A stretch of 64,000 nt of DNA from Spirochaetota bacterium (lineage in GTDB: Bacteria > Spirochaetota > UBA12135 > COTS27 > JAFLEE01), in the NCBI GenBank assembly GCA_017302015.1, contig JAFLEE010000001.1, positions 62,001 through 126,000 of the forward strand. The letters run 5' to 3'. Made by a program: the position numbers and the translations under genes. Shown here piece after piece: positions 44,801 through 53,088 of the stretch. Under the pieces are notes generated by a model. The model had not been told where the DNA came from and did not search any database. It saw only the letters and a program-made list of their open reading frames with translations. Positions within the stretch are counted from its first letter, which is position 1; every line of letters starts with the position of its first letter.

Positions 44801-45990
44801 GGGAACCCCGCCCCCTTCGTCACGGACTGGAGGATCCCGTATGCGGCCCGCTGCGGCGCGAGGAAATCCGTCTTCCCCTCGCCCGGCTTCAGTTCCACGG
44901 TTCCCAGCCCCTGGTCCATGCGGTCCACGAACTCGAGTTTCATCCCGGGCCCGGATCCCCCGATCCAGGAGAGCGCGTAGCGCCCGCGGGGCCGAAGGAG
45001 ATCGACCTTTCCCTTTGCGCCGTCGGCGAAACGCCCGGCATCGGGAATGAGGTTCGGGAAGGCGAGCGCGCGCACGCTTCCCAGGGCGATGCGGCAGGGC
45101 AGGAAGGTGCTCTTCCAGGCGAGCTTCAGACTCTTGATTCGCCCTTGCCAGGAGGGGTCTTCGCCCACGGGAAAGATGAGGGTGCGCCACTGGCCATCCG
45201 GCGGAAGGGAACGGGTCTGGAAAGCGCTCAGTTTCCGCCCCGGGGCCTCGGCTTCGAAATCGAGTTGCAGGTAGCCGCCTTCATCGAAGGCTTTGAACTT
45301 CACCTCCACGCTCTTCACGCCGCTGGCCGGCCAATCCACGGGTGCGCAGACGAAGCCGCCCCCGGGCATGACCTCGGCTTCGAGCCCTTCGCCGCCCGCC
45401 GTGAAGGCGCGCTGGTTCACCGGTTTCCAGAAGCGGCGCAATTCCGCCGGGCCGCATTCGAGGGCGGTGAGGGTTCGCTTTTCGTTTTCGGCGGCGAGCT
45501 GCCCTTCGCTGAGTTCCTCCACCCCGATTTCCTCCACCTCCGCGCGGCCGGTGCCCTTGAGTACGAAATGGATGCGCAGCGCCGTCTCGTCGGGGCGCGC
45601 CGTAAAGACCAATGCGGCTTCTCCCCTTTCCCCCACCGGCGAAAGCAGCTCGCTCACCGGATAGGGCGTTCGCGCGCCTCCGGGCATGGAGAGCATGAGG
45701 CCGCCCATTGCCTGGGGCCCATCCACCTTGAAAGCCGCCCGCACCCGGTAATGCGCGCCGGGCTTGAGAACCAGCGAAGTTTCATTGAGGAGAAACAGGT
45801 GCCCGCCCGCACCCGTCTTATCAAGAACGAATCCCCCCTCCCGACCACGGCTCAGCCGGCCGCTCGCCCCCTCCACCAGGCGGAACCCCCATCGCAGGCT
45901 GGCGTCTTCGAGGAGATCGCTCGCCGGGTAGAGGAGCCCGGTCCAGAGGAATAAGGAAGCCAGAACTAGCAGCGCGCGGGGGTTTCTCAT
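41863..45990 (-). CDS. Very large exported GH42-like multi-domain glycosidase
   Basis: The 1375-residue protein starts with a signal peptide (LLVLASLFLWTGLLYPA). About 700 residues of beta-sandwich modules follow, including a galactose-binding-like unit with SLWVNGKERSVSSDW and GSNELLLKVRNFSAWGG of the kind found at the front of rhamnosidases and GH2 enzymes. The C-terminal half is a GH42-type barrel: VTWENMWSHG near Glu842 (acid/base position) and LVIAELDLRTF with Glu1023 (nucleophile position). A trimerisation-like alpha/beta domain with a GAQLLWLYAPG strand and a small beta domain end it. The likely activity is beta-galactosidase-like. It is divergent from the LacI regulator at 46182, which probably controls it. 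Confidence 0.78.
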   Translation of the reverse strand: MRNPRALLVLASLFLWTGLLYPASDLLEDASLRWGFRLVEGASGRLSRGREGGFVLDKTGAGGHLFLLNETSLVLKPGAHYRVRAAFKVDGPQAMGGLMLSMPGGARTPYPVSELLSPVGERGEAALVFTARPDETALRIHFVLKGTGRAEVEEIGVEELSEGQLAAENEKRTLTALECGPAELRRFWKPVNQRAFTAGGEGLEAEVMPGGGFVCAPVDWPASGVKSVEVKFKAFDEGGYLQLDFEAEAPGRKLSAFQTRSLPPDGQWRTLIFPVGEDPSWQGRIKSLKLAWKSTFLPCRIALGSVRALAFPNLIPDAGRFADGAKGKVDLLRPRGRYALSWIGGSGPGMKLEFVDRMDQGLGTVELKPGEGKTDFLAPQRAAYGILQSVTKGAGFPRLELLELPDLDPPAASWRGSWIWSRLGAGPNETTVWFRRVFVCPGPVAEATVLATGDDQCSLWVNGKERSVSSDWTVPGRLSIAGDLKVGSNELLLKVRNFSAWGGALLNLYVQGADGKHFFLETDEAWTCHEGGDAPPPKVEEKVMVQGKVPCPPWGSRMAYSYLGPRGRLRITGQRPGGFTAKILSAPAVDSERLDASLALPTGGVRRVQLATQPPTGSWRVGGEVSVSYSLPEQDDERGGDAPLSLETDYLEIEGSPRLGTVTVRARTPHALVPFTITGAGERPWFRVAGERLPPFYYDLPGAFIDAPQERGHLIRQSAKAGIEVVRLPLFLSKFWPEPERMDFSSLDQAMAVIVLNAPRARVLLATATYMPAWWLSKNPGEATAFFRGEKPNPNEDFQSLASKKWRADLEVLYGKLVEHIRRSSYATRVVGIAPVDGVTWENMWSHGRGHSGRAYADASPAAEAAFRGFLEGKYGTDARLSQAWARPGLSLATVRQVEPERLDASSVVNLLDPGRDRDLIDYFTWRNEAVAGYLGANAAMVKKASGGAWISGSYYGYLLMFSRMYWHLQDAGHLRLSRLARDPSIDFVFGPTLYHWRRLGLGDSPMQPAEAFSSHGKLVIAELDLRTFSEPTYYESVNGKSDTVEQSLGVMDRAFALLWARGMGAHWMEMYERWFREPVLLDQIASQLALYRSLPEKPLGTVPRDVCIVSDEDSAFYARNNGGDGIHALLTAELMRRLPEAGFSFRHVLLADLLEEGRLPPHKLYIANNLLVLSEAARKTIMERARREGAQLLWLYAPGVFYPDRGPSPSNIEALLGLPFAMDAVKKPLSMKFAGGSFGEGLVESQISTGPWFFPLSGFDEVLARTPDGKPAMVRWRKDGLTQYFATVPNLPPAALRTLALGAGVQAYFRGDDPVHAGNDLVALHTKTSGAKTLLLPPGLRARGVLGPFAGTLKGGQAFSAVSGRTYGFLIEKE

Positions 45991-46084
45991 GGGATCGAAC
46001 CTCTTAAGTCAGGTTTTAGGCGGGATTTTGGGGGGAAAAAACTGTGGAATTCGTAGAAAATGGGTGAAGTACTAACACATATAC

Positions 46085-46115
46085 ATTATAAAACACAATT
46101 TCAGAGAATGTGCAA
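46085..46115 (-). promoter_or_regulatory. Candidate promoter of the GH42-like gene
   Basis: Minus strand: a perfect TATAAT (46090-46085) with TTGCAC (46115-46110) 19 bp upstream, in the AT-rich 191-bp divergent gap. The wide spacer suggests a regulated promoter. Confidence 0.4.
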
Positions 46116-46127
46116 CCTGATTATTTT

Positions 46128-46156
46128 TTGACAATACCAGATTTTTTATCTAGAAT
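46128..46156 (+). promoter_or_regulatory. Strong promoter of the LacI-family gene
   Basis: TTGACA (46128-46133), exact 17-bp spacer, TAGAAT (46151-46156): the best consensus match in the window. TCTAGA occurs twice, at 46149-46154 overlapping the -10 and at 46161-46166 near the predicted start. Confidence 0.7.
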
Positions 46157-46167
46157 TAGGTCTAGAA

Positions 46168-46181
46168 GTAAATACATTTAC
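46168..46181 (+). promoter_or_regulatory. Inverted repeat between transcription start and LacI start codon, possible autoregulatory site
   Basis: GTAAAT-AC-ATTTAC is a perfect 6-bp inverted repeat directly before ATG 46182 and downstream of the predicted start near 46163, where a bound repressor would block elongation. The adjoining TTACATGTTT recurs at 50530. Confidence 0.35.
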
Positions 46182-47186
46182 ATGTTTGCCAAACAATCAG
46201 GCCCCGGCCTCAAAGATATCGCCGAAAAAGCGGGACTCGCCATCCCGACGGTTTCCCTCATATTAAACGGCCGCTCCAATAATTACATCTCGGCGAAAAC
46301 CCGGGAGCGGGTCTTGGCCATCGCCCGGGAACTGAAATACCGGCCACGCTTCAGCGGCAAACTCATCAGCGGCCAGCGAACCCGCACCGCCGCCATCGTC
46401 CTCACCCAGGCGATCCACATCGCCGAACCGCATCTCCAAGAATTGGTGTTAAACCTCATCGGCCGCCTGGAGGGGATGGAATACGCCGCCTACGTCGCCA
46501 CCCTGGGCCGCGACCCCATCGCCCAACTCGGCAACCTGGCCGACCGGGGATGCGAGGCCTTCGTGCTCATCGGCCGCATGGACGATGCGGAGGCCGCCAC
46601 CGAACTCTTCCGGCAGCGCCGGCTCTCCTATATTGGGTACAACAGCAACCTCGACCGCAGCGTCGACTCCGAGACGCCGGTGGGGGTCGCCGCGCTTCTC
46701 CGCCATTTCCTCGACTGCGGCCGGACGGATTTCAAGATGTTCCTCCTCGCCGAGGCCGAAGGCTTCGCGCCCAATTCCAGGTCCGCGGCGCTCCTGCACC
46801 TCTTCCCCGACGACGCCGATGCGGCCCTCCGTTCCGATCGGATCCTCTTCATGGCCGATGCGGGCGCGGATGCCCCCTCCCGCTTCGAGGCCGGCTTCGC
46901 GGCCACCCATACACTCGTCTCCAGCGTTCCCCGGCCCGGCGCGCTCTTCTACCATACCGACCACCACGCCCTCGGCGGCATCAAGGCCCTCAGCGAAGCC
47001 GGCCTGCGCGTGGGAACGGACGTGCTGGTGGCCGGCTACAATAATATCGAGGCCATGCGCTGGCTTCCCTTCCCCGCCTCCTCCGCGGCGCCCGACCTGG
47101 AGCGCCTCGCCCCGGCCCTGCTCTCCGAACTCCTGGGCGAGGGGCCCTGCCGCCGGCGCATCGAGCCAAAGGTATTTCTCCGATGA
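46182..47186 (+). CDS. LacI-family transcriptional regulator
   Basis: The 334-residue protein has the N-terminal LacI helix-turn-helix and hinge (GLKDIAEKAGLAIPTVSLILNGRS…ISAKTRERVLAIARELKYRP, about 10-56). A periplasmic-binding-like effector domain follows: TAAIVLTQAI, GCEAFVLIGRM, GALFYHTDHHALGGIKALSEAG and VLVAGYNNIEAMRW. The sensor has drifted from sugar-binding LacI members. An in-frame upstream ATG at 46110 lies before the promoter and is not used. Likely targets are the divergent GH42-like gene, itself and possibly the modular glycosidase downstream. Confidence 0.88.
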   Translation: MFAKQSGPGLKDIAEKAGLAIPTVSLILNGRSNNYISAKTRERVLAIARELKYRPRFSGKLISGQRTRTAAIVLTQAIHIAEPHLQELVLNLIGRLEGMEYAAYVATLGRDPIAQLGNLADRGCEAFVLIGRMDDAEAATELFRQRRLSYIGYNSNLDRSVDSETPVGVAALLRHFLDCGRTDFKMFLLAEAEGFAPNSRSAALLHLFPDDADAALRSDRILFMADAGADAPSRFEAGFAATHTLVSSVPRPGALFYHTDHHALGGIKALSEAGLRVGTDVLVAGYNNIEAMRWLPFPASSAAPDLERLAPALLSELLGEGPCRRRIEPKVFLR

Positions 47187-47300
47187 ATCGCCCCGACTGC
47201 GACGAATGCGTGCCCGTCGGTTCCCGGGCTACCGCGCGGCCCCGTTCCCCATCCACGATGAACAAATCCGTCGATTCCCGTAAATGAATAGGAGACTCCC

Positions 47301-49628
47301 ATGGCGATGAATTGGATCAAGGCGTTGGCGACTCTGGCCATCGCTTTCTCGGGTTTTGCCGGCGCCCAGAACCTCATTCCCAATCCCGGGCTCGAGGACG
47401 GCGCCGACAAGCCCACGGGCTGGAACTTCCGGGAGAACGGCGCAGCGGGTGCCGAAGCCCACGGCGGTAAACGGGCGGCGACTTTGAAGTCGAAGCCCGG
47501 CGAGAAATGGAACGTGGTCAATTCCCCGAGTTTCGCCCTCAAGGGCGCCACGCTCTATACCCTCACCTTCTGGGCGAAGGTCGACGGCGGTGGGAATTTC
47601 CAGGGCGGCCTCCGGGAGCTCGACGCGGCGGGGAAAACGCTGACCTATACCTGGCAAAAAACGCGCCAGAACGTCGGCTGGGTCGAATACGCCGCCGTGG
47701 TGAAGACGCGCCCCGGCGCGGTCAAGGGCGAGTTCTACGCCCAGGCCATGGAGGATTTCTCCGGGCAGGCGTGGATCGACGACCTCTCCCTGGTGGAAGG
47801 CGGCGACCCCGACGCCGCGAAGAAGCGCGCCGCGTCGCGCCGGAGCGCCACCAACCTGCTGGAGGACCCCGGCTTCGAATCCGGCGGCAAGGGCTGGAGC
47901 CTTCCCGCGGAAGGCCGGATCTCGGCCACCGGCGGCAATACCGGGGCCGCCTGCTTGATCATCGACAATCCCGACCGCAAGAAGAAATCCCCCATCGCGG
48001 CCTTCTCCTTCCCCGATATCCCCGCCAACCGCGTCTACACCTTCTCGGCCCGCGTCAAGAGCATGGGGGTCGGCGAGGAGGGGCCGAAACTGAAGATCGA
48101 GTTCTACAATGCCAAGGGCGAGAATACCGGCGGGGTCTATTCCCTCCCCCTCATCGCCGCCGGCGTGTGGAACCAGGTCAGCGTGAAATTGCGCGCGGGC
48201 CGGGATACCGAACGGGCGACCCTCTTGCTGCGCCAATTCGGCAATGGCGAAGCGGCCTTCGACGACCTGGATTTCCGCTTCACCGATCCTGTGCCCTTCG
48301 ACATGGAGGTCTCGCCCCGGGTCGCCTACATCGGGGGGGAACTGAAGCCTGAGGTGAAGGTCTTCCTCAATAGCGACGACCTCGCCTCCATGGCGGGGTT
48401 CCAGGCGAAGCTGTCGGTGGTGGATGCGGTCTCCGGAACCGTCCTTATCGCCCCCCTCCTGCAGAAGGCCGACAAGGCCGCCCTCAGTTTTTCCTTGGCC
48501 CTTCCCGCGTCGAAGTCCCGCCAATTCAACGTCGAGGCCAGCCTCCTCGATCCCTCCGGGAAGGTCCGCTTCGCCACCAATGACCTGGCCATCGTGGTCG
48601 AACGGCCGAGCCTCGTGCGCTCGGGCTGCTATGTGGTGGACGGCAAGCCGTTCTTCCCCATCGGGGCCTACCACGTGAAGCACGAGAGCGAATATCCCCT
48701 TCTCCTCTCCGGGGGGTTCAACGCGGTCCAGGGCAGCGGTACCCATGACCTGGGCGTGCTCAAGAAGCACCTCGACGAGTGCGCCGCCAGCGGCCTGCGC
48801 TATTGCCTCCCGCTCTACGGCGGCATGAAGGTGCGCGGCAATTTCTCCAATACCCGCGCCAAACTCAAGGCCTTCGCCGAGCACCCCGCGCTCCTCGGGT
48901 TCTGGAGCATGGACGAGCCCGACGTCTGGGGCGTGGGCCCCGACGAACTCGTCGAACTGCGGGCCATCATCGGCGCGGGCACCCGGGTGCATCCGGCCTC
49001 CTCCGTCATCTTCCCGCCGTCGGCCCATTTCATGGGCCAGCAGGAGAGCATGGACGTCATCTACGTCGACCCCTACCCGAAGAAGAAGAATCCCGAGCCG
49101 ATCACCGCGGTGCGGACCTGGATCGACGGCGCCAAGCGCGCCCAAAAGCCCATCGTCTGCGTCGTCCAGGCGTTCGAGATGCTGCCGGCCTGGCCCAAGC
49201 CCTCGGCCGCCGAATTGGAGAATTACATCTACCAATCGCTGGTGCACGGCGCCATCGGGATCTTCTACTACTCTATGAACGACCCCTCGTGGAACCTGGC
49301 CCAGAGCGATCTGTGGGAGAAGACCCTCCAGATGAACCGCGAGATGAAGGCCCTCGCCCCCGTGCTCCTCTCCGAGGCCATGCGCCGGGAGACCTGGAAC
49401 GTGAAGTCCAACCCCGCCGTCGATGCCGTAGCCGCTGTGGTGAACGGCGAAACCTGGGTGCTGGCCGTGAACGTGTCCGAGAAGGAGGCCGACCTCAGCG
49501 TCGCCCTCCCCGCGGGCGCCAAGGGCGCGGTTTCGGCCGTCTTCGGCCGCGGCAAGCCGGTTTTAAAAGACGGAAAAATCGTCGACTCCATCGAGGCCCT
49601 CGGTTCGCGGGTCTACGTGGTGAAATAG
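47301..49628 (+). CDS. Exported modular glycoside hydrolase (two CBM-like domains plus TIM barrel)
   Basis: The 775-residue protein has a signal peptide (ALATLAIAFSGFAGA). Two CBM4/9-like jelly rolls follow, both opening with the same pattern (NLIPNPGLEDG near 24, NLLEDPGFESGG near 187). An Ig-like linker domain (about 330-440) leads to a glycosidase barrel similar to the catalytic part of GH2/GH5-type enzymes: VVDGKPFFPIGAYHVKHESE, then Glu539 in WSMDEPDVW as probable acid/base, and a short C-terminal beta domain. The nucleophile is not certain (VVQAFEML is a candidate). AATAGGAG precedes ATG 47301. It lies 114 bp after the LacI gene and probably shares its control. Confidence 0.75.
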   Translation: MAMNWIKALATLAIAFSGFAGAQNLIPNPGLEDGADKPTGWNFRENGAAGAEAHGGKRAATLKSKPGEKWNVVNSPSFALKGATLYTLTFWAKVDGGGNFQGGLRELDAAGKTLTYTWQKTRQNVGWVEYAAVVKTRPGAVKGEFYAQAMEDFSGQAWIDDLSLVEGGDPDAAKKRAASRRSATNLLEDPGFESGGKGWSLPAEGRISATGGNTGAACLIIDNPDRKKKSPIAAFSFPDIPANRVYTFSARVKSMGVGEEGPKLKIEFYNAKGENTGGVYSLPLIAAGVWNQVSVKLRAGRDTERATLLLRQFGNGEAAFDDLDFRFTDPVPFDMEVSPRVAYIGGELKPEVKVFLNSDDLASMAGFQAKLSVVDAVSGTVLIAPLLQKADKAALSFSLALPASKSRQFNVEASLLDPSGKVRFATNDLAIVVERPSLVRSGCYVVDGKPFFPIGAYHVKHESEYPLLLSGGFNAVQGSGTHDLGVLKKHLDECAASGLRYCLPLYGGMKVRGNFSNTRAKLKAFAEHPALLGFWSMDEPDVWGVGPDELVELRAIIGAGTRVHPASSVIFPPSAHFMGQQESMDVIYVDPYPKKKNPEPITAVRTWIDGAKRAQKPIVCVVQAFEMLPAWPKPSAAELENYIYQSLVHGAIGIFYYSMNDPSWNLAQSDLWEKTLQMNREMKALAPVLLSEAMRRETWNVKSNPAVDAVAAVVNGETWVLAVNVSEKEADLSVALPAGAKGAVSAVFGRGKPVLKDGKIVDSIEALGSRVYVVK

Positions 49629-49640
49629 CGCCCGGAAACC

Positions 49641-49661
49641 GGCCGCCGCCGTCGGGCGGCC
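49641..49661. terminator. Hairpin between converging genes
   Basis: GGCCGCC (49641-49647), 7-nt loop, GGCGGCC (49655-49661) in the 35-bp gap between the modular glycosidase and the broken AraC gene. No U-tract. Confidence 0.5.
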
Positions 49662-49663
49662 CC

Positions 49664-50477
49664 TCAGGCCATCGGATTCTTCCCGAGGTTCTGGCGGTAG
49701 TTTTTCGGCGAGACCCCGGTGACGCGCTTGAAGGTCTTCGAGAGGTGGAACGCGTCGTGGAAGCCGCAGCGGGCAGCGAGCGCCTCCAGCCCCGGGGCCT
49801 CGGGCGAGCGCAAGAGCGCCTTCACGCGCTCGACCTTCGATTTCACGAGGTAGCGCACCGGCGCCATGCCCACGAGTTCGTGGAAGCGCGACGAGAATTG
49901 GCCCCGTGACAAACCCGTCAGCCGGGCCAATTCGGCCACCGTCGGGGGTTCCTCCCCCGTGTCTCCCATGCGGTGCAGGGCCGGAAGGAAGCGGCGCCAA
50001 TCCGGGGTGAGGCTGCGCCCGAGGATCGCCCCCTCGGGCATGAAGCGCGCGAGGAGGTCGAGGAGGATGCCGTGGGCCGCCAGGCGGGAGGGGATCGTCG
50101 CGGCCCCCCCAGAGTTCGATCATCTTTCCCATCGCTTCTTTGAGCGTTCCCCGCCCGTCATCCGGAAGTTCGTAGCGCGGCTCCACGAGGCGGAAAAAAT
50201 CGAGCCCCCCGCCGATGAGGAGGGTCGCGTGCACCCACCAGATGGCGACTTCCGCGGGCGTACCCAGGTCGACCCCCGAGTCGGGGGGGATGAGGTAGAG
50301 GCGGCCCGGCGCGAGGCGGAAGGTCTTGCCGTGGTGGCGCGCGAAACCCTCGCCCTCGACGACGGCATAGAGTCGGGCCCAGGCCTCGCGCCCCTCTCGA
50401 AGCGTCCATATTCCATGGCGGTAGACGCCCTTCTCGCCGGTGAGGATGCGGGGCTGGAGGGAATCGAGGGCATCCAT
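49664..50477 (-). pseudogene. AraC-family regulator broken by a single-base frameshift in a homopolymer
   Basis: The N-terminal cupin-like part begins MDALDSLQPRIL at ATG 50477 and reads through to EAMGKMIELWGG. The C-terminal AraC DNA-binding part (AELARLTGLSRGQFSSRFHE … CGFHDAFHLSKTFKRVTGVSPKNYR) lies in another frame ending at 49664. The break is at seven C residues (50104-50110; G7 in the coding sense): removing one base restores a continuous protein through LWGAATIPSRLAAHGILLDL. The gene is therefore a recent pseudogene, a phase-variable switch or a sequencing error. With the frame restored it is about 270 residues, normal for the family. It is divergent from the UroD-like gene. Confidence 0.8.
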
Positions 50478-50484
50478 TCCCCGA

Positions 50485-50513
50485 AGCATAGCCGCAAAGC
50501 CGCCGGCCCGCAA
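50485..50513 (-). promoter_or_regulatory. Leaderless promoter of the frameshifted AraC gene
   Basis: Minus strand: TTGCGG (50513-50508), 17-bp spacer, TATGCT (50490-50485), 7 nt to ATG 50477. Survival of a near-perfect promoter suggests the frameshift is recent, reversible or artefactual. Confidence 0.5.
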
Positions 50514-50609
50514 GCATGACCGTACATAATTACATGTTTATTTTTATCCATCCATGGAGCGGTCCCTTGCTTTTGCCTACCCTTAGGCTACCGAAACACG
50601 GAGCCGCCC

Positions 50610-51755
50610 ATGATGACCTCCCGCGAACGCCTGCTCACCGCCCTCGACAACGGACGCCCCGACCGGCTTCCCTGCCAGGTGCACGGTTGGATGCCCTATT
50701 ACCTTAAGACCTACCTGGGGGGATGCGATTGGTACGGGGCCTACGAGCGCTTCGGCATGGATTTCGCCATCTATGTGAGCCCCAACTACCGCTACGCCGA
50801 GGCCGATCTCGCCCACTGGCAGGTCGAGTGGAAGGATCTGGGGACGGATGCGGGAGGCAATGCCACCCGGCTCCAAACGATCCGCACCCCCAAGGGCGAA
50901 TTGCGCCGTATCCAAGCGACCAATGCCTTCACCACCTGGGACACCGAGCATCTCCTGAAGAACGAAGCCGATTTCGAGCTTTGGGCCGCCTACGCCCCCG
51001 TCCCCGTGGGGATCGATTTCACCCCAGTCCGGGAAGCCCGGGAAAAACTAGGTGATCGGGGCATCGTGCGCAGCCATCCCTTCAGCCCGGGACAGGGCTC
51101 TCCCTGGCAAAGTTTCTGCACCCTCTACGATACCGAGCCGGCCATCATGCTCGCCATGGACGAACCGGACCTCCTGCACCATTTCCTGGAGGCCATCGTC
51201 GCGCGCACGCTTCGCGCCACCGAACTCTGGAAAGGGACGCCCGCCGACCTGGTGGAGGTGGGGGGCGGCGCGGGGAGCAATACGGTCATCAGTCCTTCGC
51301 TGTACTCCGAGTTCTGCCTTCCCTACGACCGCCGGCAAAACGCGGCCTTCCACGAAGCCGGGGTGAAGGTCGTCACCCATCTCTGCGGCGGGCTCATGAA
51401 GATGCTCGACCTCGTGGTTGAATCCGGCTCCGACGGGCTGGAAACCATGACCCCGCCCGAAATGGGGGGCGATTGCGATCTCGCCGAGGCCTCCCGCCGC
51501 GTGGGCGACCGGCTCTTTTTCATCGGCGGCTTCGACCAGAACCGGGGCTTCGAGCAGGGCGACCCCGCGACGGTCCGCAAGATGGTGCACCAATGCTTCG
51601 AGGCGACCCGCGACAAGGCCGGCTACATCCTCTGCCCCTCGGACCATTTTTTCAAGGGCGATCCCGCGAATCTCCAAGCCTTCGCCGACGCGTGCAGGGA
51701 GTGCGTCTACGAACCCGCGCGTGCCGCGCCCCGCGCCCTGGCGGCCGCGGTCTAG
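50610..51755 (+). CDS. Uroporphyrinogen decarboxylase-like methyltransferase-family protein
   Basis: The 381-residue cytoplasmic protein belongs to the UroD/MtaA superfamily rather than to true HemE. It opens with the family start MTSRERLLTALDNGRPDRLP and ends with a SDHFFKGDPANLQAFADACRE segment. Its barrel carries a zinc-type HxC motif (THLCGG near residue 255), GLETMTPPEMGGDCD, and a late Cys in YILCPSDH, as in corrinoid-dependent or methanol/methylamine-type methyltransferases. It lacks HemE's usual porphyrin-binding N-terminal signature. Such genes are abundant beside sugar genes in PVC-type bacteria, with unknown substrates. CGGAG precedes ATG 50610. The convergent Gfo/Idh gene ends 13 bp downstream. 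Confidence 0.82.
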   Translation: MMTSRERLLTALDNGRPDRLPCQVHGWMPYYLKTYLGGCDWYGAYERFGMDFAIYVSPNYRYAEADLAHWQVEWKDLGTDAGGNATRLQTIRTPKGELRRIQATNAFTTWDTEHLLKNEADFELWAAYAPVPVGIDFTPVREAREKLGDRGIVRSHPFSPGQGSPWQSFCTLYDTEPAIMLAMDEPDLLHHFLEAIVARTLRATELWKGTPADLVEVGGGAGSNTVISPSLYSEFCLPYDRRQNAAFHEAGVKVVTHLCGGLMKMLDLVVESGSDGLETMTPPEMGGDCDLAEASRRVGDRLFFIGGFDQNRGFEQGDPATVRKMVHQCFEATRDKAGYILCPSDHFFKGDPANLQAFADACRECVYEPARAAPRALAAAV

Positions 51756-51768
51756 GAGCGCGGCGCCT

Positions 51769-52821
51769 TCAATGCCCGTTGACGTTCGCGCCCGCCTGCT
51801 CGCGGATGCGGTCCGAGAGCGAGGCGGTTTCCCACGCGGTGCGCAGGGAACTCACCGGGTCGAAATCGGGGAGGCCCCTGCCCGAGAGGAAATGGGCGAG
51901 TTGATGGGTGAAACCGCGCATGAGGCTCATCTCCTCGCTGGGGTCCTTCGCCAACGCGGCGTTGAAATCGAACCGGCAATCCTGCTGACCGCCCTCCAGG
52001 ACGGCCCAGCGGCCGCCGCCCTGGCTCCCCGTGATGGCCGCGAAGGCCCAATGGTGGGTTCGCTTCTGGGCGAAGAACTCGTAGGTCTCGGTATCCTGGC
52101 CGACGGCCGGCCGGACGTCCAACTCGCAGGCCACCCCGGAGGGGGCGCGCAGGCGGGCGATGATCCACGGGGTGAGGGGGCTCCCCGATTGGGGTCCGCC
52201 GCCTTCTGCGCGCTCCAGAGTCAGGGGCCCGAGGAAATACTGGGCGAGATTCACGGCGTGCACCATGGTGTCGTGGTAGAAATTGGAGGCCACCCGGTCG
52301 CGGCGCCAGAAACGGATGGCGGCGCCCGTCAGCGACTCCTTCCCCAGGCTCTCGCGGACCGCTTTCGCCCCCGAGGCGAAGCGCCGATTGAAGGCGACCT
52401 GCACCACGGCCTTGCGCCGCTCGGCCTCTTCGGCGAACGCCAATAAGCGCGCGGGATCGTGGGAGACCGGCTTCTCCACCAAGAGCGGGATGCCCCGTTC
52501 AAAGCAGAGGGGAAGGAGTTTTTCCACCACCTCGGGGAAGAGGCAAAAGAGGAAGGCATCGGCCTCGTCTGATTTCAGGAGGGCCACCGAATCCGTGTGG
52601 GCCTTGGCGGAGGGGAAGGCCCTGCGGGCGAGTTCGAGATTTTCCGCCTTCAAATCACAGACGGCGCTCACGCTCAGGGGCCACCCGAGGTCGAGGAGCG
52701 TCTTCAAGGCTGGAAAATGGGCATTGCGGGCGATGCCGCCGCAACCGATGACGCCCAGGCGCACCGGGGTCTTCGGCGCGGGAGGCAGGGGGAACGTTTT
52801 TAACATTTCTTCCAAATTCAT
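51769..52821 (-). CDS. Gfo/Idh/MocA-family NAD(P)-dependent oxidoreductase
   Basis: The 350-residue protein has an N-terminal Rossmann fold (VRLGVIGCGGIARNAHFPALK, about 20-40), the SVALLKSDEADAFLFCLFPE strand, the family's catalytic-lysine motif LLVEKPVSHDP and the C-terminal alpha/beta dimer domain with YHDTMVHAVNLAQYFLG carrying the His used in catalysis. Members oxidise or epimerise sugars, inositols or amino-sugars. No export signal. The short N-terminal extension (MNLEEMLKTFPLPPAPKTP) is a little longer than usual. GGAG lies upstream of ATG 52821. Regulation is unknown; the 267-bp gap beyond (52822-53088) has a weak promoter for the next gene and nothing else I can name. Confidence 0.88.
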   Translation of the reverse strand: MNLEEMLKTFPLPPAPKTPVRLGVIGCGGIARNAHFPALKTLLDLGWPLSVSAVCDLKAENLELARRAFPSAKAHTDSVALLKSDEADAFLFCLFPEVVEKLLPLCFERGIPLLVEKPVSHDPARLLAFAEEAERRKAVVQVAFNRRFASGAKAVRESLGKESLTGAAIRFWRRDRVASNFYHDTMVHAVNLAQYFLGPLTLERAEGGGPQSGSPLTPWIIARLRAPSGVACELDVRPAVGQDTETYEFFAQKRTHHWAFAAITGSQGGGRWAVLEGGQQDCRFDFNAALAKDPSEEMSLMRGFTHQLAHFLSGRGLPDFDPVSSLRTAWETASLSDRIREQAGANVNGH

Positions 52822-53088
52822 GGGTTGACTCCGCGGGGACCCCCACCGGGGTCGCCGTAAGTCTATCCTTTTTCAAGGCCCCGGGGTTGACGGAAAGGGC
52901 CGCCCGATTGGCGATGTCGGTTCTGGGCCGCCCGTGTGGCGCGTTGCCATGATGCCTGCGTGTCCTATCCGGCCACCGCTACGGAATCGCCGCGCGCAAT
53001 GGGCCGCTGATGCGGGACTTGGAAGGCGACCCCGACGAGTGGGGGATGCAAACGCCAAGATCCGCCTCCATGGAACAATACCGAAGGC

